Shown: positions 10,186-19,124, counted from the first letter of the stretch. The stretch: DNA of 64,000 bases from Frateuria_A sp035944355 (GCF_035944355.1 NZ_DASZBH010000008.1:62001-126000), one strand, 5' to 3'. Notes: generated from the sequence alone by a model not told the origin. Numbers and translations are program-made.

Positions 10186-10295
10186 AAGAAGAAGCTTACC
10201 GCCTACGCCGCCGCGTCCAGCAGCTCAGGCCGATTGCACGGGACTGCGGCCGGGAGCAGCATGGAACACGAGCTCCTGATCCCCGAGGTGCCGCC

Positions 10296-10610
10296 ATGTT
10301 CCGTTCCAGCCTTCTTTCCCTCGCCGCCGGCACGCTCTTGCTGGCCGGCCTGTCGATCCATGCGCAGGACGCGATCCGGCCGCCGGCCGACAATGCGTCG
10401 GCTGGTGCCGGCCAGGGCCACTCCGTCCCGCGTCCCGGCGACCGCAATTGCCTGCGCTCCACCGGCAGCCTGATTCCGCCCAAGCCGGGCGAATGCCTTC
10501 CGGTGGCCGGGCGCAGCTACGACCGCGAAGACATTCGCCGCACCGGCGCGCGCACGACCGCCGAGGCGCTGCGAATGCTCGATCCCAGCCTGACGGTGCG
10601 CGGCCACTGA
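10296..10610 (+). CDS. Small exported protein with a TonB-receptor plug-like motif
   Basis: I do not recognise a named family for this 104-aa protein. The first ~24 residues form a signal peptide (MFRSSLLSLAAGTLLLAGLSIHAQ) with a plausible cleavage site after HAQ. The mature part has two cysteines (NCLRS and GECLP) that could form a disulfide. The C-terminus, YDREDIRRTGARTTAEALRML followed by DPSL, strongly resembles the start of the plug domain of TonB-dependent receptors (a sequence like IERTGATTVAEALR), but no barrel follows. It could be a stand-alone plug-like periplasmic protein or a truncated receptor relic. I chose the ATG at 10296 because it begins the signal peptide; longer in-frame starts add an unrelated N-terminus. 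Confidence 0.6.
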   Translation: MFRSSLLSLAAGTLLLAGLSIHAQDAIRPPADNASAGAGQGHSVPRPGDRNCLRSTGSLIPPKPGECLPVAGRSYDREDIRRTGARTTAEALRMLDPSLTVRGH

Positions 10611-10638
10611 GCCGTCGCCCCGCGCCGGCGGCCCGCAG

Positions 10639-12033
10639 CTAGGCGACGGCCGCCTCGATGCCGGCCGTCGCCACGTCGACCAGGTGGTCGATCTCGCCGG
10701 TGTCGACCACGTAGGGAGGCATGAAATAGACCACGTTGCCCAGGGGCCGCAGCAGGGCACCGTGCTCGAGCCCGTGCAGGTACACCCGCAGGCCGCGCCG
10801 TTCGGCGGCCGGCCAGGGTTCGCGCGAGCGCTTGTCGGCCACCAGCTCGACCGCGGCGATCATGCCGGTCTGGCGCACGTCGGCCACGTGCGGGTGGTCG
10901 CGCAGCGGAGCCAGGCGCGCGCCCAGGTGCTCGGCCAGCGCGCGGTTGCGCTCCAGCACCGGCTCGTCACGGAAGATCGCCAGCGTCTCCAGCGCCACGC
11001 GGCAGGCCAGCGGGTTGCCGGTGTAGCTGTGCGAATGCAGGAACGCCTTGCCGGCGTTGTACTCGGCGTAGAAGGCCGCGTACACGTCCTCGGTGGTGAG
11101 CACCGCCGACAGCGCCAGCGTGCCGCCGGTGAGTCCCTTGGACAGGCACATGAAATCCGGCGCGACATCGGCCTGCTCGCAGGCGAACATCGTGCCGGTG
11201 CGACCGAATCCCACCGCGATTTCGTCGGCAATGAAGTGCACGGCGAATTCGTCGCACAGGCGCCGCAGGCCGGCCAGGTAGTCCGGGTGGTACATGCGCA
11301 TGCCGCCGGCGCATTGCACCAGCGGCTCGACGATGACCGCACAGGTCTCGTGCGCGTGGCGTTCCAGCAGCACGCGCAACTCGCCCAGGCGGCGCGCGGC
11401 CACGGCGGCCGGCGATTCGCCCGGCTCGCCCTCGTAGGTGTCGGGCGACGGCGCCAGGATCGGCGTCAGCAGCAGCGGCGCATAGGTCTTGCGGTACAGC
11501 GCCACGTCGCTCACCGCCAGCGCGCCCAGCGTCTCGCCGTGGTAGCTGCCGGTCAGCGCGATGAAACGCGTCTTGTGGCCGCGACCCTGATTGAGCCAGT
11601 AGTGGAAGCTCATCTTGAGCGCCACCTCGATGGCGGACGAGCCGTTGTCGGCAAAGAACACGCGGCTCAGCCCCGGCGGCGTGATGCGCACGAGTTCCTC
11701 CGCCAGCTCGATGGCGGGCTGGTGGGTGAAGCCGGCGAAGATCACGTGCTCCAGCCGCCGTGCCTGGTCGGCGAGCGCCGCGGCGATGCGCGGGTTGGCG
11801 TGGCCGAAGAGATTGGTCCACCACGAACTGATGCCGTCGAGATAGCGGCGGCCGTCCGCATCGATCAGCCAGGCGCCTTCGCCGCGCACGATCGGCAGCA
11901 TCGGGACGCGGCTATCGAGGGCGATGTCGTGGTCGTGCATCTGGGTGCACGGATGCCACACGTGCTTCAGGTCGCGCGCGGCCAGCGAGGCATTGCCGGC
12001 GACGGCCGGCGCACCGGGGGAGGGGGTGTCCAT
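10639..12033 (-). CDS. bioA: Adenosylmethionine-8-amino-7-oxononanoate aminotransferase BioA
   Basis: BioA is a PLP-dependent class III aminotransferase that makes 7,8-diaminopelargonate in biotin synthesis, using SAM as amino donor. The 464-aa length fits. Typical features are the N-terminal HVWHPCTQMHDH motif, the DGISSWWTNLFGHANP segment, the FADNGSSAIEVALKMS cofactor region, DEIAVGFGRTG, and the PLP lysine K299 in LSKGLTGG. I chose the start at 12033, just before this conserved block. The frame stays open 65 codons further upstream, but that part runs into the divergent gspN-like gene. No other bio genes are nearby, so the biotin pathway is split in this genome. Confidence 0.95.
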   Translation of the reverse strand: MDTPSPGAPAVAGNASLAARDLKHVWHPCTQMHDHDIALDSRVPMLPIVRGEGAWLIDADGRRYLDGISSWWTNLFGHANPRIAAALADQARRLEHVIFAGFTHQPAIELAEELVRITPPGLSRVFFADNGSSAIEVALKMSFHYWLNQGRGHKTRFIALTGSYHGETLGALAVSDVALYRKTYAPLLLTPILAPSPDTYEGEPGESPAAVAARRLGELRVLLERHAHETCAVIVEPLVQCAGGMRMYHPDYLAGLRRLCDEFAVHFIADEIAVGFGRTGTMFACEQADVAPDFMCLSKGLTGGTLALSAVLTTEDVYAAFYAEYNAGKAFLHSHSYTGNPLACRVALETLAIFRDEPVLERNRALAEHLGARLAPLRDHPHVADVRQTGMIAAVELVADKRSREPWPAAERRGLRVYLHGLEHGALLRPLGNVVYFMPPYVVDTGEIDHLVDVATAGIEAAVA

Positions 12034-12082
12034 CCGGCTATCATCGGCGCTGCGGCATGCCCGCTCAAGCCCAAGGATCGAA

Positions 12083-12861
12083 GTGAACCGCCCGCGTATC
12101 GCCTGGCTGGCCATCGCTCTGCTGCTCTCGTGCGCCGTATCGCTGGTGTTGTTCCTGCCGGCGCGCTGGGCGCTGCCGTTCGTGCAGGCCCGGCTGCGCG
12201 GGCTGTCGCTCGGACAGGTGAACGGCACGATGTGGGACGGCGCGGCGGAGCAGGTTCAGGACAGGGATGGCCGCCCGCTGGGCCGCCTGCGGTGGCGGCT
12301 TGCGCGCAGCGCGCTGTGGGGACGGCTCGATCTGCAGCTGGATTTCGCAGGTGCCGCGCTAGCCGCCCGCGGCCATCTGCAGCGCGATGCGCAAGGGCGC
12401 CCGCTATGGACCGACGTGGCGGTGCAGGCCGGGCTCGCCGCCTGGGCGCCACGGCTGGCTTCGCCGCTGGGCGGGCCGCAAGGCACGCTCGTGCTGAGGC
12501 TGCGGCGAGTCGTGCTGCAGGCCGACTGGCCGGTCGAGCTCGAGGGCGACGCGCGCTGGATCGATGCCGCGATGCAGCTGCGCGCCGGCAGCGTGGCCCT
12601 CGGCAACCTGGAAACGGAGCTGGTGGCCGCCAACGGCGTGATGCATGGCCGGCTCGGCGACGACGGCCACGGGCCGCTGCACGTCGACGGCCAGTGGCAG
12701 GCCAGCCCGCTGGGCTGGCGCCTGGATGCGCTCCTGCAGCCGCGCACGAGCGACAAGGCGCTGCGCAACTGGCTGGCACACCTGGGGCCGCCCGATCCCG
12801 ACGGGTCGGTCCGCCTGCACCGCCGCGGCGGGCTTGCCGCGGCTACCGTGGAAACCGCGCG

Positions 12862-12865
<4 letters not shown>
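12083..12865 (+). CDS. gspN: Type II secretion system protein N-like (GspN)
   Basis: This is a 260-aa bitopic inner-membrane protein with one N-terminal transmembrane helix (WLAIALLLSCAVSLVLFLPARWA) and a long periplasmic beta-rich domain. The sequence LGQVNGTMWDGAAEQV and the paired LGRLRWRL and LWGRLDLQL strands are typical of the T2SN family, an accessory subunit of the type II secretion machine. The start is GTG at 12083 with AAGGA 5 bp upstream. No other gsp genes lie in the window, so it is an orphan here. It overlaps the next phosphatase gene by 4 bp (ATGA) and is divergent from bioA, with only 49 bp between the two starts. Confidence 0.75.
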
Positions 12866-13647
<782 letters not shown>

Positions 13648-13656
13648 AATCGACCG

Positions 13657-14211
13657 ATGCGCAAGCCACCGATCGTCCATGCGACCCGCGAATGCGTCGA
13701 CAGCCGCTTCCTGCGCGTCGAGCAACTCGACCTCGAATTCTCCAACGGCGAGCGGCGCACCTACGAGCGCCTTCGCGCCAGCGGACTGGGTGCGGTGATC
13801 ATCGTGCCGATGCTCGATGACGACACCGTGCTGCTGGTGCGCGAATACGGCGCCGGCGTGGGCCGCTACGAACTGTCGCTGCCCAAGGGCCGGCTGGACC
13901 AGGACGAGACCGCCGAGCAGGGTGCCGACCGCGAGCTCAAGGAAGAAATCGGCTACGGCGCGCATCGTCTGAAGATCCTGCACAACCTGTCGCTGTCGCC
14001 CGGCTACATGACGCACATGGCGCATGTGGTGCTGGCGCAGGATCTCTACCCGGAACGGCTGCCGGGCGACGAGCCCGAAGAGCTGGACGTGGTGCCGTGG
14101 AAGCTTGCCGAGCTGCACACGCTGATCGGGCGCGAGGACGTGACCGAAGGGCGCTCCATCGCGGCGCTGTTCATGGCGCGCGAATATCTCGCCGGACGCT
14201 TCCAGCCATGA
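13657..14211 (+). CDS. nudE: ADP compounds hydrolase NudE (NUDIX)
   Basis: This 184-aa NUDIX hydrolase cleaves ADP-ribose-type dinucleotides such as Ap3A, NADH and ADP-ribose. The complete NUDIX box starts at GRLDQDETAEQGADRELKEE and continues IGYG, with the metal-binding REL-x-EE core. The preceding GVGRYELSLPKG and following LSLSPGYMTHMAHVVLAQDLY are typical of NudE. The start is 9 bp after the phosphatase stop, and it overlaps cysQ by 4 bp. Co-occurrence with cysQ is common in gammaproteobacteria and fits turnover of adenosine phosphates. Confidence 0.92.
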   Translation: MRKPPIVHATRECVDSRFLRVEQLDLEFSNGERRTYERLRASGLGAVIIVPMLDDDTVLLVREYGAGVGRYELSLPKGRLDQDETAEQGADRELKEEIGYGAHRLKILHNLSLSPGYMTHMAHVVLAQDLYPERLPGDEPEELDVVPWKLAELHTLIGREDVTEGRSIAALFMAREYLAGRFQP

Positions 14212-15029
14212 GCGGCAAGCCCGAAGGCGGCCTGCTCGCCGAAGTGGGCGCGATCGCGCGCGAGGCTGGCGCGGCGATCCTGGCCGTCTATCGCGACGAG
14301 TTCACGGTCGAGCACAAGGACGACGCCTCCCCGCTCACCGCCGCCGACCTGGCCGCGCAGCGCGTGATCCTCGCGGGCCTGGCGCGCATCCAGCCGGACT
14401 GGCCGCTGCTCTCGGAGGAGGCGCGCGCCGCGCCCTGGGAGCAGCGCAGCGCCTGGTCGCGCTACTGGCTGGTCGATCCGCTCGACGGCACCCGCGAGTT
14501 CGTCAAGCGCAACGGCGAGTTCACCGTCAACATCGCGCTCATCGAAAACCACAGGCCGGTGCTGGGCGTGGTGCTGGCGCCGGTGACCGGCGAGCTGTAT
14601 GTCGCCGCCGAGGGACAGGGCGCGTGGCTGCAGCAGCATGCCGGCGGGCAGTGGCAGCGGATCGGCGCGCGCGCGTTGGCGGCGCCGGCGGTGGTCGCGG
14701 GCAGCCGTTCGCACGGCAGCGACACGCACGGTTTTCTCGACGCGCTGCTCGGCGCGGCGTACCAGCCCTTCCCGATGGGTTCCTCGCTCAAGTTCTGCCT
14801 GATCGCCCGCGCCGTGGCCGACCTCTACCTGCGGCTGGGGCCGACCAGCGAATGGGACACCGCTGCCGCCCAGTGCGTGCTGGAACAGGCCGGCGGCGCC
14901 GTGCTGGATCTTGCCGGCGAGCCGTTGCGCTACAACACCAAGCCGTCGCTGCTGAACCCGGAGTTCCTCGCGGTCGGCGATCCGGCGGTGGACTGGAAGA
15001 GGCGGCTGCAGCGGGCGCGGCCGGCTTGA
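14208..15029 (+). CDS. cysQ: 3'(2'),5'-bisphosphate nucleotidase CysQ
   Basis: CysQ hydrolyses 3'-phosphoadenosine-5'-phosphate (PAP), the by-product of sulfate assimilation, to AMP, preventing its toxic build-up. This 273-aa protein shows all family signatures: HKDDASPLTAADLAAQ, LSEEAR, YWLVDPLDGTREFVKRNGEF and EWDTAAAQCVLEQAGG. The ATG at 14208 overlaps the nudE stop. It is the second IMPase-family enzyme in this short operon, and its motifs match CysQ much better than those of the protein at 12862. Confidence 0.94.
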   Translation: MSGKPEGGLLAEVGAIAREAGAAILAVYRDEFTVEHKDDASPLTAADLAAQRVILAGLARIQPDWPLLSEEARAAPWEQRSAWSRYWLVDPLDGTREFVKRNGEFTVNIALIENHRPVLGVVLAPVTGELYVAAEGQGAWLQQHAGGQWQRIGARALAAPAVVAGSRSHGSDTHGFLDALLGAAYQPFPMGSSLKFCLIARAVADLYLRLGPTSEWDTAAAQCVLEQAGGAVLDLAGEPLRYNTKPSLLNPEFLAVGDPAVDWKRRLQRARPA

Positions 15030-15063
15030 GCGGGCGGTCGTCGTCCGCGCGCGGGATCGGGTG

Positions 15064-15864
15064 ATGGCAGGGCGCTACACGCTCGATGACCTGCTGGCGA
15101 TCATGGCGCGCCTGCGCGATCCGGTAGACGGTTGCCCGTGGGACGTGCAGCAGGATTTCGCCTCGATCGCGCCCTACACCATCGAGGAGGCCTACGAGGT
15201 CGCCGACGCCATCGACCGCGCCGATTTCCGGGATCTGCGCGAGGAACTGGGCGACCTGCTGCTGCAGGTGGTCTTTCACGCCCAGATGGCCAGCGAGCGA
15301 GGCCTGTTCGACTTCGGCGACGTGGCGCACGCGATCGCCGACAAGATGCGCCGGCGCCATCCGCATGTCTTCGGCGAGGCGCGTTACGCGGACGTCGAGG
15401 AGCAGACCCGTGCCTGGGAAGCGATCAAGGCGGCCGAGCGCGCCAGCCGTGGCGATGCCCACGATGCCAGTGCGCTGGCCGGCATCTCGCACGGCCTGCC
15501 GGAATGGAAGCGGGCGGCGAAGCTGCAGCAGCGAGCGGCCACGGTGGGTTTCGAATGGCGCGAGCCGGGCCCGATGCTGGACAAGCTGGCCGAGGAAGTG
15601 GAAGAGGTGCGGGCGGAATTCGAAAGCGGCGCCGACATCGATCGCCTCGAGGACGAACTGGGTGACGTGCTGTTCGTCACCGCCAATCTCGCCCGCCACG
15701 CGGGCGTCGACTTTTCGCGGGCGCTGCGCCGTGCCAACGCGAAGTTCGAGCGCCGCTTCCGGCGCATGGAGGCCCTGGCCGCCATGCAGGGACGCCCGCT
15801 CGCCGACCTGGGCCTGGACGCACAGGAACTGCTCTGGCGCCAGGCCAAGGCGGACGAAGGCTGA
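15064..15864 (+). CDS. mazG: Nucleoside triphosphate pyrophosphohydrolase MazG
   Basis: MazG hydrolyses (d)NTPs to NMP and pyrophosphate and lowers aberrant nucleotides or ppGpp during stress. The 266-aa protein contains two all-alpha MazG domains. The first has CPWDVQQDFASIAPYTIEEA and EELGDLLLQVVFHA, the EExxD-type Mg-binding motif. The second has KLAEEVEEVRAEFE and DELGDVLFVTANLARH. A GTG at 15061 immediately precedes the ATG, so either could be used. The gene closes a co-directional run from gspN and is convergent with the His/Met-rich protein gene at 15940. Confidence 0.95.
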   Translation: MAGRYTLDDLLAIMARLRDPVDGCPWDVQQDFASIAPYTIEEAYEVADAIDRADFRDLREELGDLLLQVVFHAQMASERGLFDFGDVAHAIADKMRRRHPHVFGEARYADVEEQTRAWEAIKAAERASRGDAHDASALAGISHGLPEWKRAAKLQQRAATVGFEWREPGPMLDKLAEEVEEVRAEFESGADIDRLEDELGDVLFVTANLARHAGVDFSRALRRANAKFERRFRRMEALAAMQGRPLADLGLDAQELLWRQAKADEG

Positions 15865-15880
15865 GAGCCGCCAGACCTCG

Positions 15881-15907
15881 CCTGGGGCATTCAGCGGACA
15901 CCCCAGG
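15881..15907. terminator. Inverted repeat between convergent genes, possible bidirectional terminator
   Basis: A 7-bp perfect inverted repeat (CCTGGGG at 15881-15887 and CCCCAGG at 15901-15907, 13-nt loop) sits 16 bp after mazG and 32 bp before the stop of the convergent gene. There is no T-tract, so intrinsic termination is uncertain. Confidence 0.3.
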
Positions 15908-15939
15908 CACGCGCGTTCTCAGGTCAGGCGACCGACCGG

Positions 15940-16425
15940 TTAACGGTCCGCCGGCTCGGTGGCGTCTTTGGGCTGCTGCCACTGGGCGCGCATGCGCTCG
16001 TGCTCGGCGCGCATCTTGGCGTCGTTGGCGAGGTTTTCGGACAGGCTCTTGCGCAGCGTGGCGATCGCCTGGTCCAGATTGGCCGGCTTGGCCTGCAGGC
16101 GGGCGAGCCGGTGGTAGACGTAGGTGCGAAGCTGCGGGTCCTGCGACTTGGCCAGCACCTCGTTGTAGAGGCCGCTGAGCTCCTTGTCGCGCCCGGCTTC
16201 GCGATAGAGGCGTTCGAGCGCGCGCAGGTCGGCGAAGGCGCCCAGCTGCGGGCCTTGCATGCGCATCGAGCGCATGTGATGGCCCATCGCTCCGTGATCG
16301 GGGTGCGGTGCCGGCTGGACCTGCGGCGCGGTGGGCGGGGGCGTCGATGGCCGATCCTGGGCCATGGCCAAGGGGCTGGCGAACAGCAGGGCGAGGGCAG
16401 GGGCGAGCAGGTTCAAACGGGGCAT
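15940..16425 (-). CDS. Periplasmic protein with His/Met-rich N-terminus, unknown function
   Basis: I do not recognise a named family. The 161-aa protein has a signal peptide (MPRLNLLAPALALLFASPLAMAQ). A Pro-rich linker follows, then a His/Met cluster (HPDHGAMGHHMRSMRMQG, mature residues ~30-50) that could bind copper or another metal. The rest is predicted helical with heptad-like spacing (LRALERLYREAGRDKELSGLYNEVL and LDQAIATLRKSLSENLANDAKMR), like a short helical-repeat or Spy/CpxP-like scaffold. I chose the start at 16425 because it begins the signal peptide. It is divergent from the GSGD-repeat protein gene, with a 115-bp shared promoter region. Confidence 0.65.
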   Translation of the reverse strand: MPRLNLLAPALALLFASPLAMAQDRPSTPPPTAPQVQPAPHPDHGAMGHHMRSMRMQGPQLGAFADLRALERLYREAGRDKELSGLYNEVLAKSQDPQLRTYVYHRLARLQAKPANLDQAIATLRKSLSENLANDAKMRAEHERMRAQWQQPKDATEPADR

Positions 16426-16540
16426 GGAAGCACTCCGGAGAAATCGTGCCTGGGAAAACGCGGGCATTCCCGGCCGGTTGACGCAACCCTTTGCGGCCCG
16501 GCGGCATCCTAGCCCTGTCCATCCATACAACGGAGTTGCC

Positions 16541-17311
16541 ATGCGTATCTTCCTCGCCTCCCTGCTGCTGCTCGCGCCACTGGCCGGCCACGCGGCCGAC
16601 CGCTGTGCCTTCGAGGCGCCCCGCGACATGAGCATCGATCTGGCCGGCGTGCGCGGCGTGCAGATCCAGGTGCGCAGCTACGGGCTGCACGTGACCGGCC
16701 GCGCCGATGCCCGCAAGCTGGAGGTGCACGGCCGTGCCTGCGCATCGGATCGCTCCATGCTGGACGGGCTGACGGTCAGCCAGCGCCGCGAGGGCGACCA
16801 GCTCGTGCTCGAACTGGGCGGCGACCAGCGCTCGGGATTCCATCTGTTCGGCAACAACTACACGGACCTGGACGTGACCGTGCAATTGCCGGCGGACCTA
16901 CCGCTCACGGTCGACGTGGGTTCGGGCGACGCCGAAGTCAGTGGCGTGCGGCAGCTGGACAGCCACGTCGGTTCGGGCGACCTGCACGTGCGCAACGTCG
17001 CGGGCCGTTTCGCCGCCGGGGTGGGCTCCGGCGATGTGGAGGCGAACGACGTGGGCAGCCTGGAAGTGGGCTCGGTCGGCTCGGGCGACCTCACCGCCAA
17101 CGGCATCGGCGGCGATGCGCGCGTGGGCAGCATCGGCTCCGGCGACGTGCGCCTGCGCAACGTCCGCGGCAGCGTGCGGGTCGATACCCTGGGCTCGGGC
17201 GACCTGGACGTCGACGGCGTCGGCGGCGACCTCAGCCTCGGCGCCAAGGGCAGCGGCGACGTGAACCACAGCGGCGTCAAGGGCAAGGTGCAGGTGCCCA
17301 GCGACGATTGA
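16541..17311 (+). CDS. Exported DUF4097/GIN-type beta-helix protein with seven GSGD repeats
   Basis: This 256-aa secreted or periplasmic protein has a signal peptide (MRIFLASLLLLAPLAGHAA) and a C-terminal half built of seven regularly spaced GSGD turns (GSGDAEV, GSGDLHV, GSGDVEA, GSGDLTA, GSGDVRL, GSGDLDV, GSGDVNH), roughly 18-20 residues apart. This is the right-handed beta-solenoid pattern of the DUF4097/DUF2807 putative adhesin-like families. The N-terminal part carries two cysteines (DRCAFE and GRACASD), likely a disulfide. The molecular role of this family is not established. It is divergent from the His/Met-rich protein gene, and joint envelope-stress regulation is possible but only inferred. 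Confidence 0.75.
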   Translation: MRIFLASLLLLAPLAGHAADRCAFEAPRDMSIDLAGVRGVQIQVRSYGLHVTGRADARKLEVHGRACASDRSMLDGLTVSQRREGDQLVLELGGDQRSGFHLFGNNYTDLDVTVQLPADLPLTVDVGSGDAEVSGVRQLDSHVGSGDLHVRNVAGRFAAGVGSGDVEANDVGSLEVGSVGSGDLTANGIGGDARVGSIGSGDVRLRNVRGSVRVDTLGSGDLDVDGVGGDLSLGAKGSGDVNHSGVKGKVQVPSDD

Positions 17312-17416
17312 TCGCGGCGCGCGAGAACGCGGCTTTCCAGCCCGGCCGGTCGAGAGAACCTTCGATCCGGCCGCGGGGACCCACCGATAAGCGCCTGTCG
17401 GTGCCGCTCAGCACAT

Positions 17417-18070
17417 CTATGCGGCCCTGTGCTCGACCGCCGGCAGCCTGTCCGGCGCCACGGCGCCGCCGGAGATGATGAAGGCCATCGCCTGGTCCAT
17501 GGTCCAGTCGGTGGGCGTCAGCGCCTGCACCGGCAAGGTCAGCAGGAAGCCGCCGGTGGGGTTGGGCGTGGTCGGCACGAACACCGCGGCCATTTCGCGG
17601 CCGCTGCCTTCCTCGGCCATCAGCCGGGTCACGAAGCCCACCGCCTTGGTGCCGGCGTGCGGGAAGTCGACCAGCACCACGCGCTGCACGCCGGAGGGCT
17701 TCTGCTGCAGCACGGCCATCAGCTTCTTGGTGCCGCCGTAGATGGTCTGCACCAGCGGGATGCGGTGCAACAGCGTGTCGAAGGTATCCAGCAGCCGCTG
17801 TCCGATCACCCGGCTGGCCAGGAAGCCGAGCAGGTAGAGCGCCAGCAAGGTTATCAGCAGCGCCACCAGCGAGGTGAACCAGGCGCTGCCGAGCGTGGCG
17901 GCGGTTTGCGGCGCGACCAGCGCCAGCGCGCCCAGCACCGCGGCCACCATCGGCGCGCCGATGCCGGCCAGGAAGCCCAGCACGACCTTGAACACCGTCC
18001 AGGTCACCCAGAGCGGGATGAAGGTGAGCAGGCCGGTGAGCAGGTTGCGTTTCAGGCGCAGGCGGGGCAT
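17417..18070 (-). CDS. DUF502 family inner-membrane protein
   Basis: This 217-aa membrane protein belongs to the DUF502 family. Two hydrophobic regions near the N-terminus span the membrane (LLTGLLTFIPLWVTWTVFKV with the following stretch, then SLVALLITLLALYLLGFLAS). The cytoplasmic or periplasmic part contains the family motifs IPLVQTIYGGTKKL, VVLVDFPHAGTKAVGFVT and VFVPTTPNPTGGFLL. The function is unknown. It is encoded alone, convergent with the GSGD-repeat gene and divergent from the sigma-like remnant. Confidence 0.88.
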   Translation of the reverse strand: MPRLRLKRNLLTGLLTFIPLWVTWTVFKVVLGFLAGIGAPMVAAVLGALALVAPQTAATLGSAWFTSLVALLITLLALYLLGFLASRVIGQRLLDTFDTLLHRIPLVQTIYGGTKKLMAVLQQKPSGVQRVVLVDFPHAGTKAVGFVTRLMAEEGSGREMAAVFVPTTPNPTGGFLLTLPVQALTPTDWTMDQAMAFIISGGAVAPDRLPAVEHRAA

Positions 18071-18220
18071 GGCGGCTTCGTCGGGGCGGGGGAGCCGCCA
18101 TTGTAGGCGGCGCCGGCCCAGGAAGAGCCGTTCTGTTGCCCAAGAGCGTGCGCTGCCGGGGCGTGTGATTTTTTTCCCGCGGGCGAATCATGCTGGAGAC
18201 AGGGATCTCAAGCGCACGCC

Positions 18221-18590
18221 ATGACCGACCGCCACAGCCGACACCCATTCGAATCGCTGCTGCGCGAGCACCGCGGCATCGTGTTCAAGGTGGCCAGCAT
18301 CTCCGCGCGCACGCTCGACGCACGCCACCTGGAGCTGCCCGACAAGGCGGACCGGGCGTCGACCTGTGGAACACCGTGCCGGGCCTGGTTCCGTGGCTGG
18401 CGGCTACCGGCGCGGTTTCACTGGCGGTTGTGGCGCCGGCCTACGCACTGGTGCGTTGGCTGGCTCGAAGACCATTTCGCGGGCAGCGCCGTCAGAAAGG
18501 CCGAGGCGATGCTGGAGGAGATCGCGCGGTTCGAACACGAGTGGAAACCGTGTGGCTCGACTGCCGCGCATGGCTGGCCAAGCAAACTGC
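18221..18590 (+). pseudogene. Decayed remnant: ECF-sigma-like N-terminus joined out of frame to a membrane-helix segment
   Basis: The ATG at 18221 opens MTDRHSRHPFESLLREHRG, continuing IVFKVAS, which resembles region 2.1 of ECF sigma factors. After about 40 codons the similarity stops. A credible membrane helix with flanks (DLWNTVPGLVPWLAATG, then AVSLAVVAPAYALVRWL) follows in a different frame at ~18362-18475. A charged stretch (KAEAMLEEIARFEHEWK) then appears in the first frame again (~18500-18550). No single frame gives a convincing protein. The simplest reading is a deletion plus frameshifts that fused the remains of a sigma-factor gene and a downstream membrane-protein gene. Confidence is limited because any GC-rich frame can look protein-like. 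Confidence 0.4.
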
Positions 18591-19048
18591 TAGGACGCGC
18601 GCGACCTGGGCTTGAGGCGCACGTAGAGCTGCTTGCGTACGCGCGCGACCACTTCACCGGACGCGGTAGCCACCTCGGTCTCGAACCAGCGCAACACCTT
18701 CTCGCCGCCCGCTGCGGCCGCGCGCAGTTCGTCGGCCATCGCCTCGGTCAGGTGAAAGGACGCATAGACGTCTTCACGGCCGGGAGCGACGAAGTCGATC
18801 GCGCCGGCCTTGTCCCATACGTAGTAGTCGCTGCCCAGCCGATGCATCGCCAGCAACATCCAGAACGGGTCGGTCATCGCGAACAGGTTGCCGCCGAACT
18901 GGGTGCGCACGTAGTTGCGGTTCCACGGCCGCAGGCGCAGCACCACGCGCGCCTCGCTCCAGTCTTGCGCCAGGTGCTGCACGCGGATGCTGTTGAACAG
19001 AAACGGCGGCCACAGGTTGAGCAGGCGGCGGAAGGTAGCGGGGCGCAT
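18590..19048 (-). CDS. DUF4442 hotdog-fold protein (putative acyl thioesterase)
   Basis: This 152-aa protein of the DUF4442 family has a hotdog thioesterase-like fold. Recognisable stretches are LNLWPPFLFNSIRV, LRLRPWNRNYVRTQFGGNLFAMTDPF (family core), WDKAGAIDFVAPGREDVYA and VLRWFETEVATASGEVVARV. Members probably act on acyl-CoA or acyl-ACP, but no substrate can be named. I chose the start at 19048; a perfect 7+7 palindrome lies 34-49 bp upstream and could be its operator. It lies downstream of cnoX on the same strand across a 104-bp gap, so it likely has its own promoter. Confidence 0.8.
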   Translation of the reverse strand: MRPATFRRLLNLWPPFLFNSIRVQHLAQDWSEARVVLRLRPWNRNYVRTQFGGNLFAMTDPFWMLLAMHRLGSDYYVWDKAGAIDFVAPGREDVYASFHLTEAMADELRAAAAGGEKVLRWFETEVATASGEVVARVRKQLYVRLKPRSRAS

Positions 19049-19081
19049 GTGCAGGGAGCCAGCGGAAAAGGCACACTTTAG

Positions 19082-19097
19082 CGTACGCCTGCGTACG
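19082..19097. promoter_or_regulatory. Palindrome upstream of the DUF4442 gene, candidate operator
   Basis: CGTACGC-CT-GCGTACG is a perfect 7-bp inverted repeat with a 2-bp centre, 34-49 bp upstream of the DUF4442 start codon on the minus strand, where a promoter would be expected. Its half-site AGCGTACG resembles, from memory, sites bound by TetR-type fatty-acid regulators such as FabR. That link is inference only. Confidence 0.4.
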
Positions 19098-19124
19098 GAG
19101 CCTGCGCGCCTGCTGCGGTCGCCT

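Noticed and set aside
18157..18187. CGAAT at 18184 upstream of the decayed sigma remnant, considered as another SigF-type promoter
   Set aside because: The matching -35 position reads CGTGTG rather than GTAACC, so there is no support beyond a chance -10.
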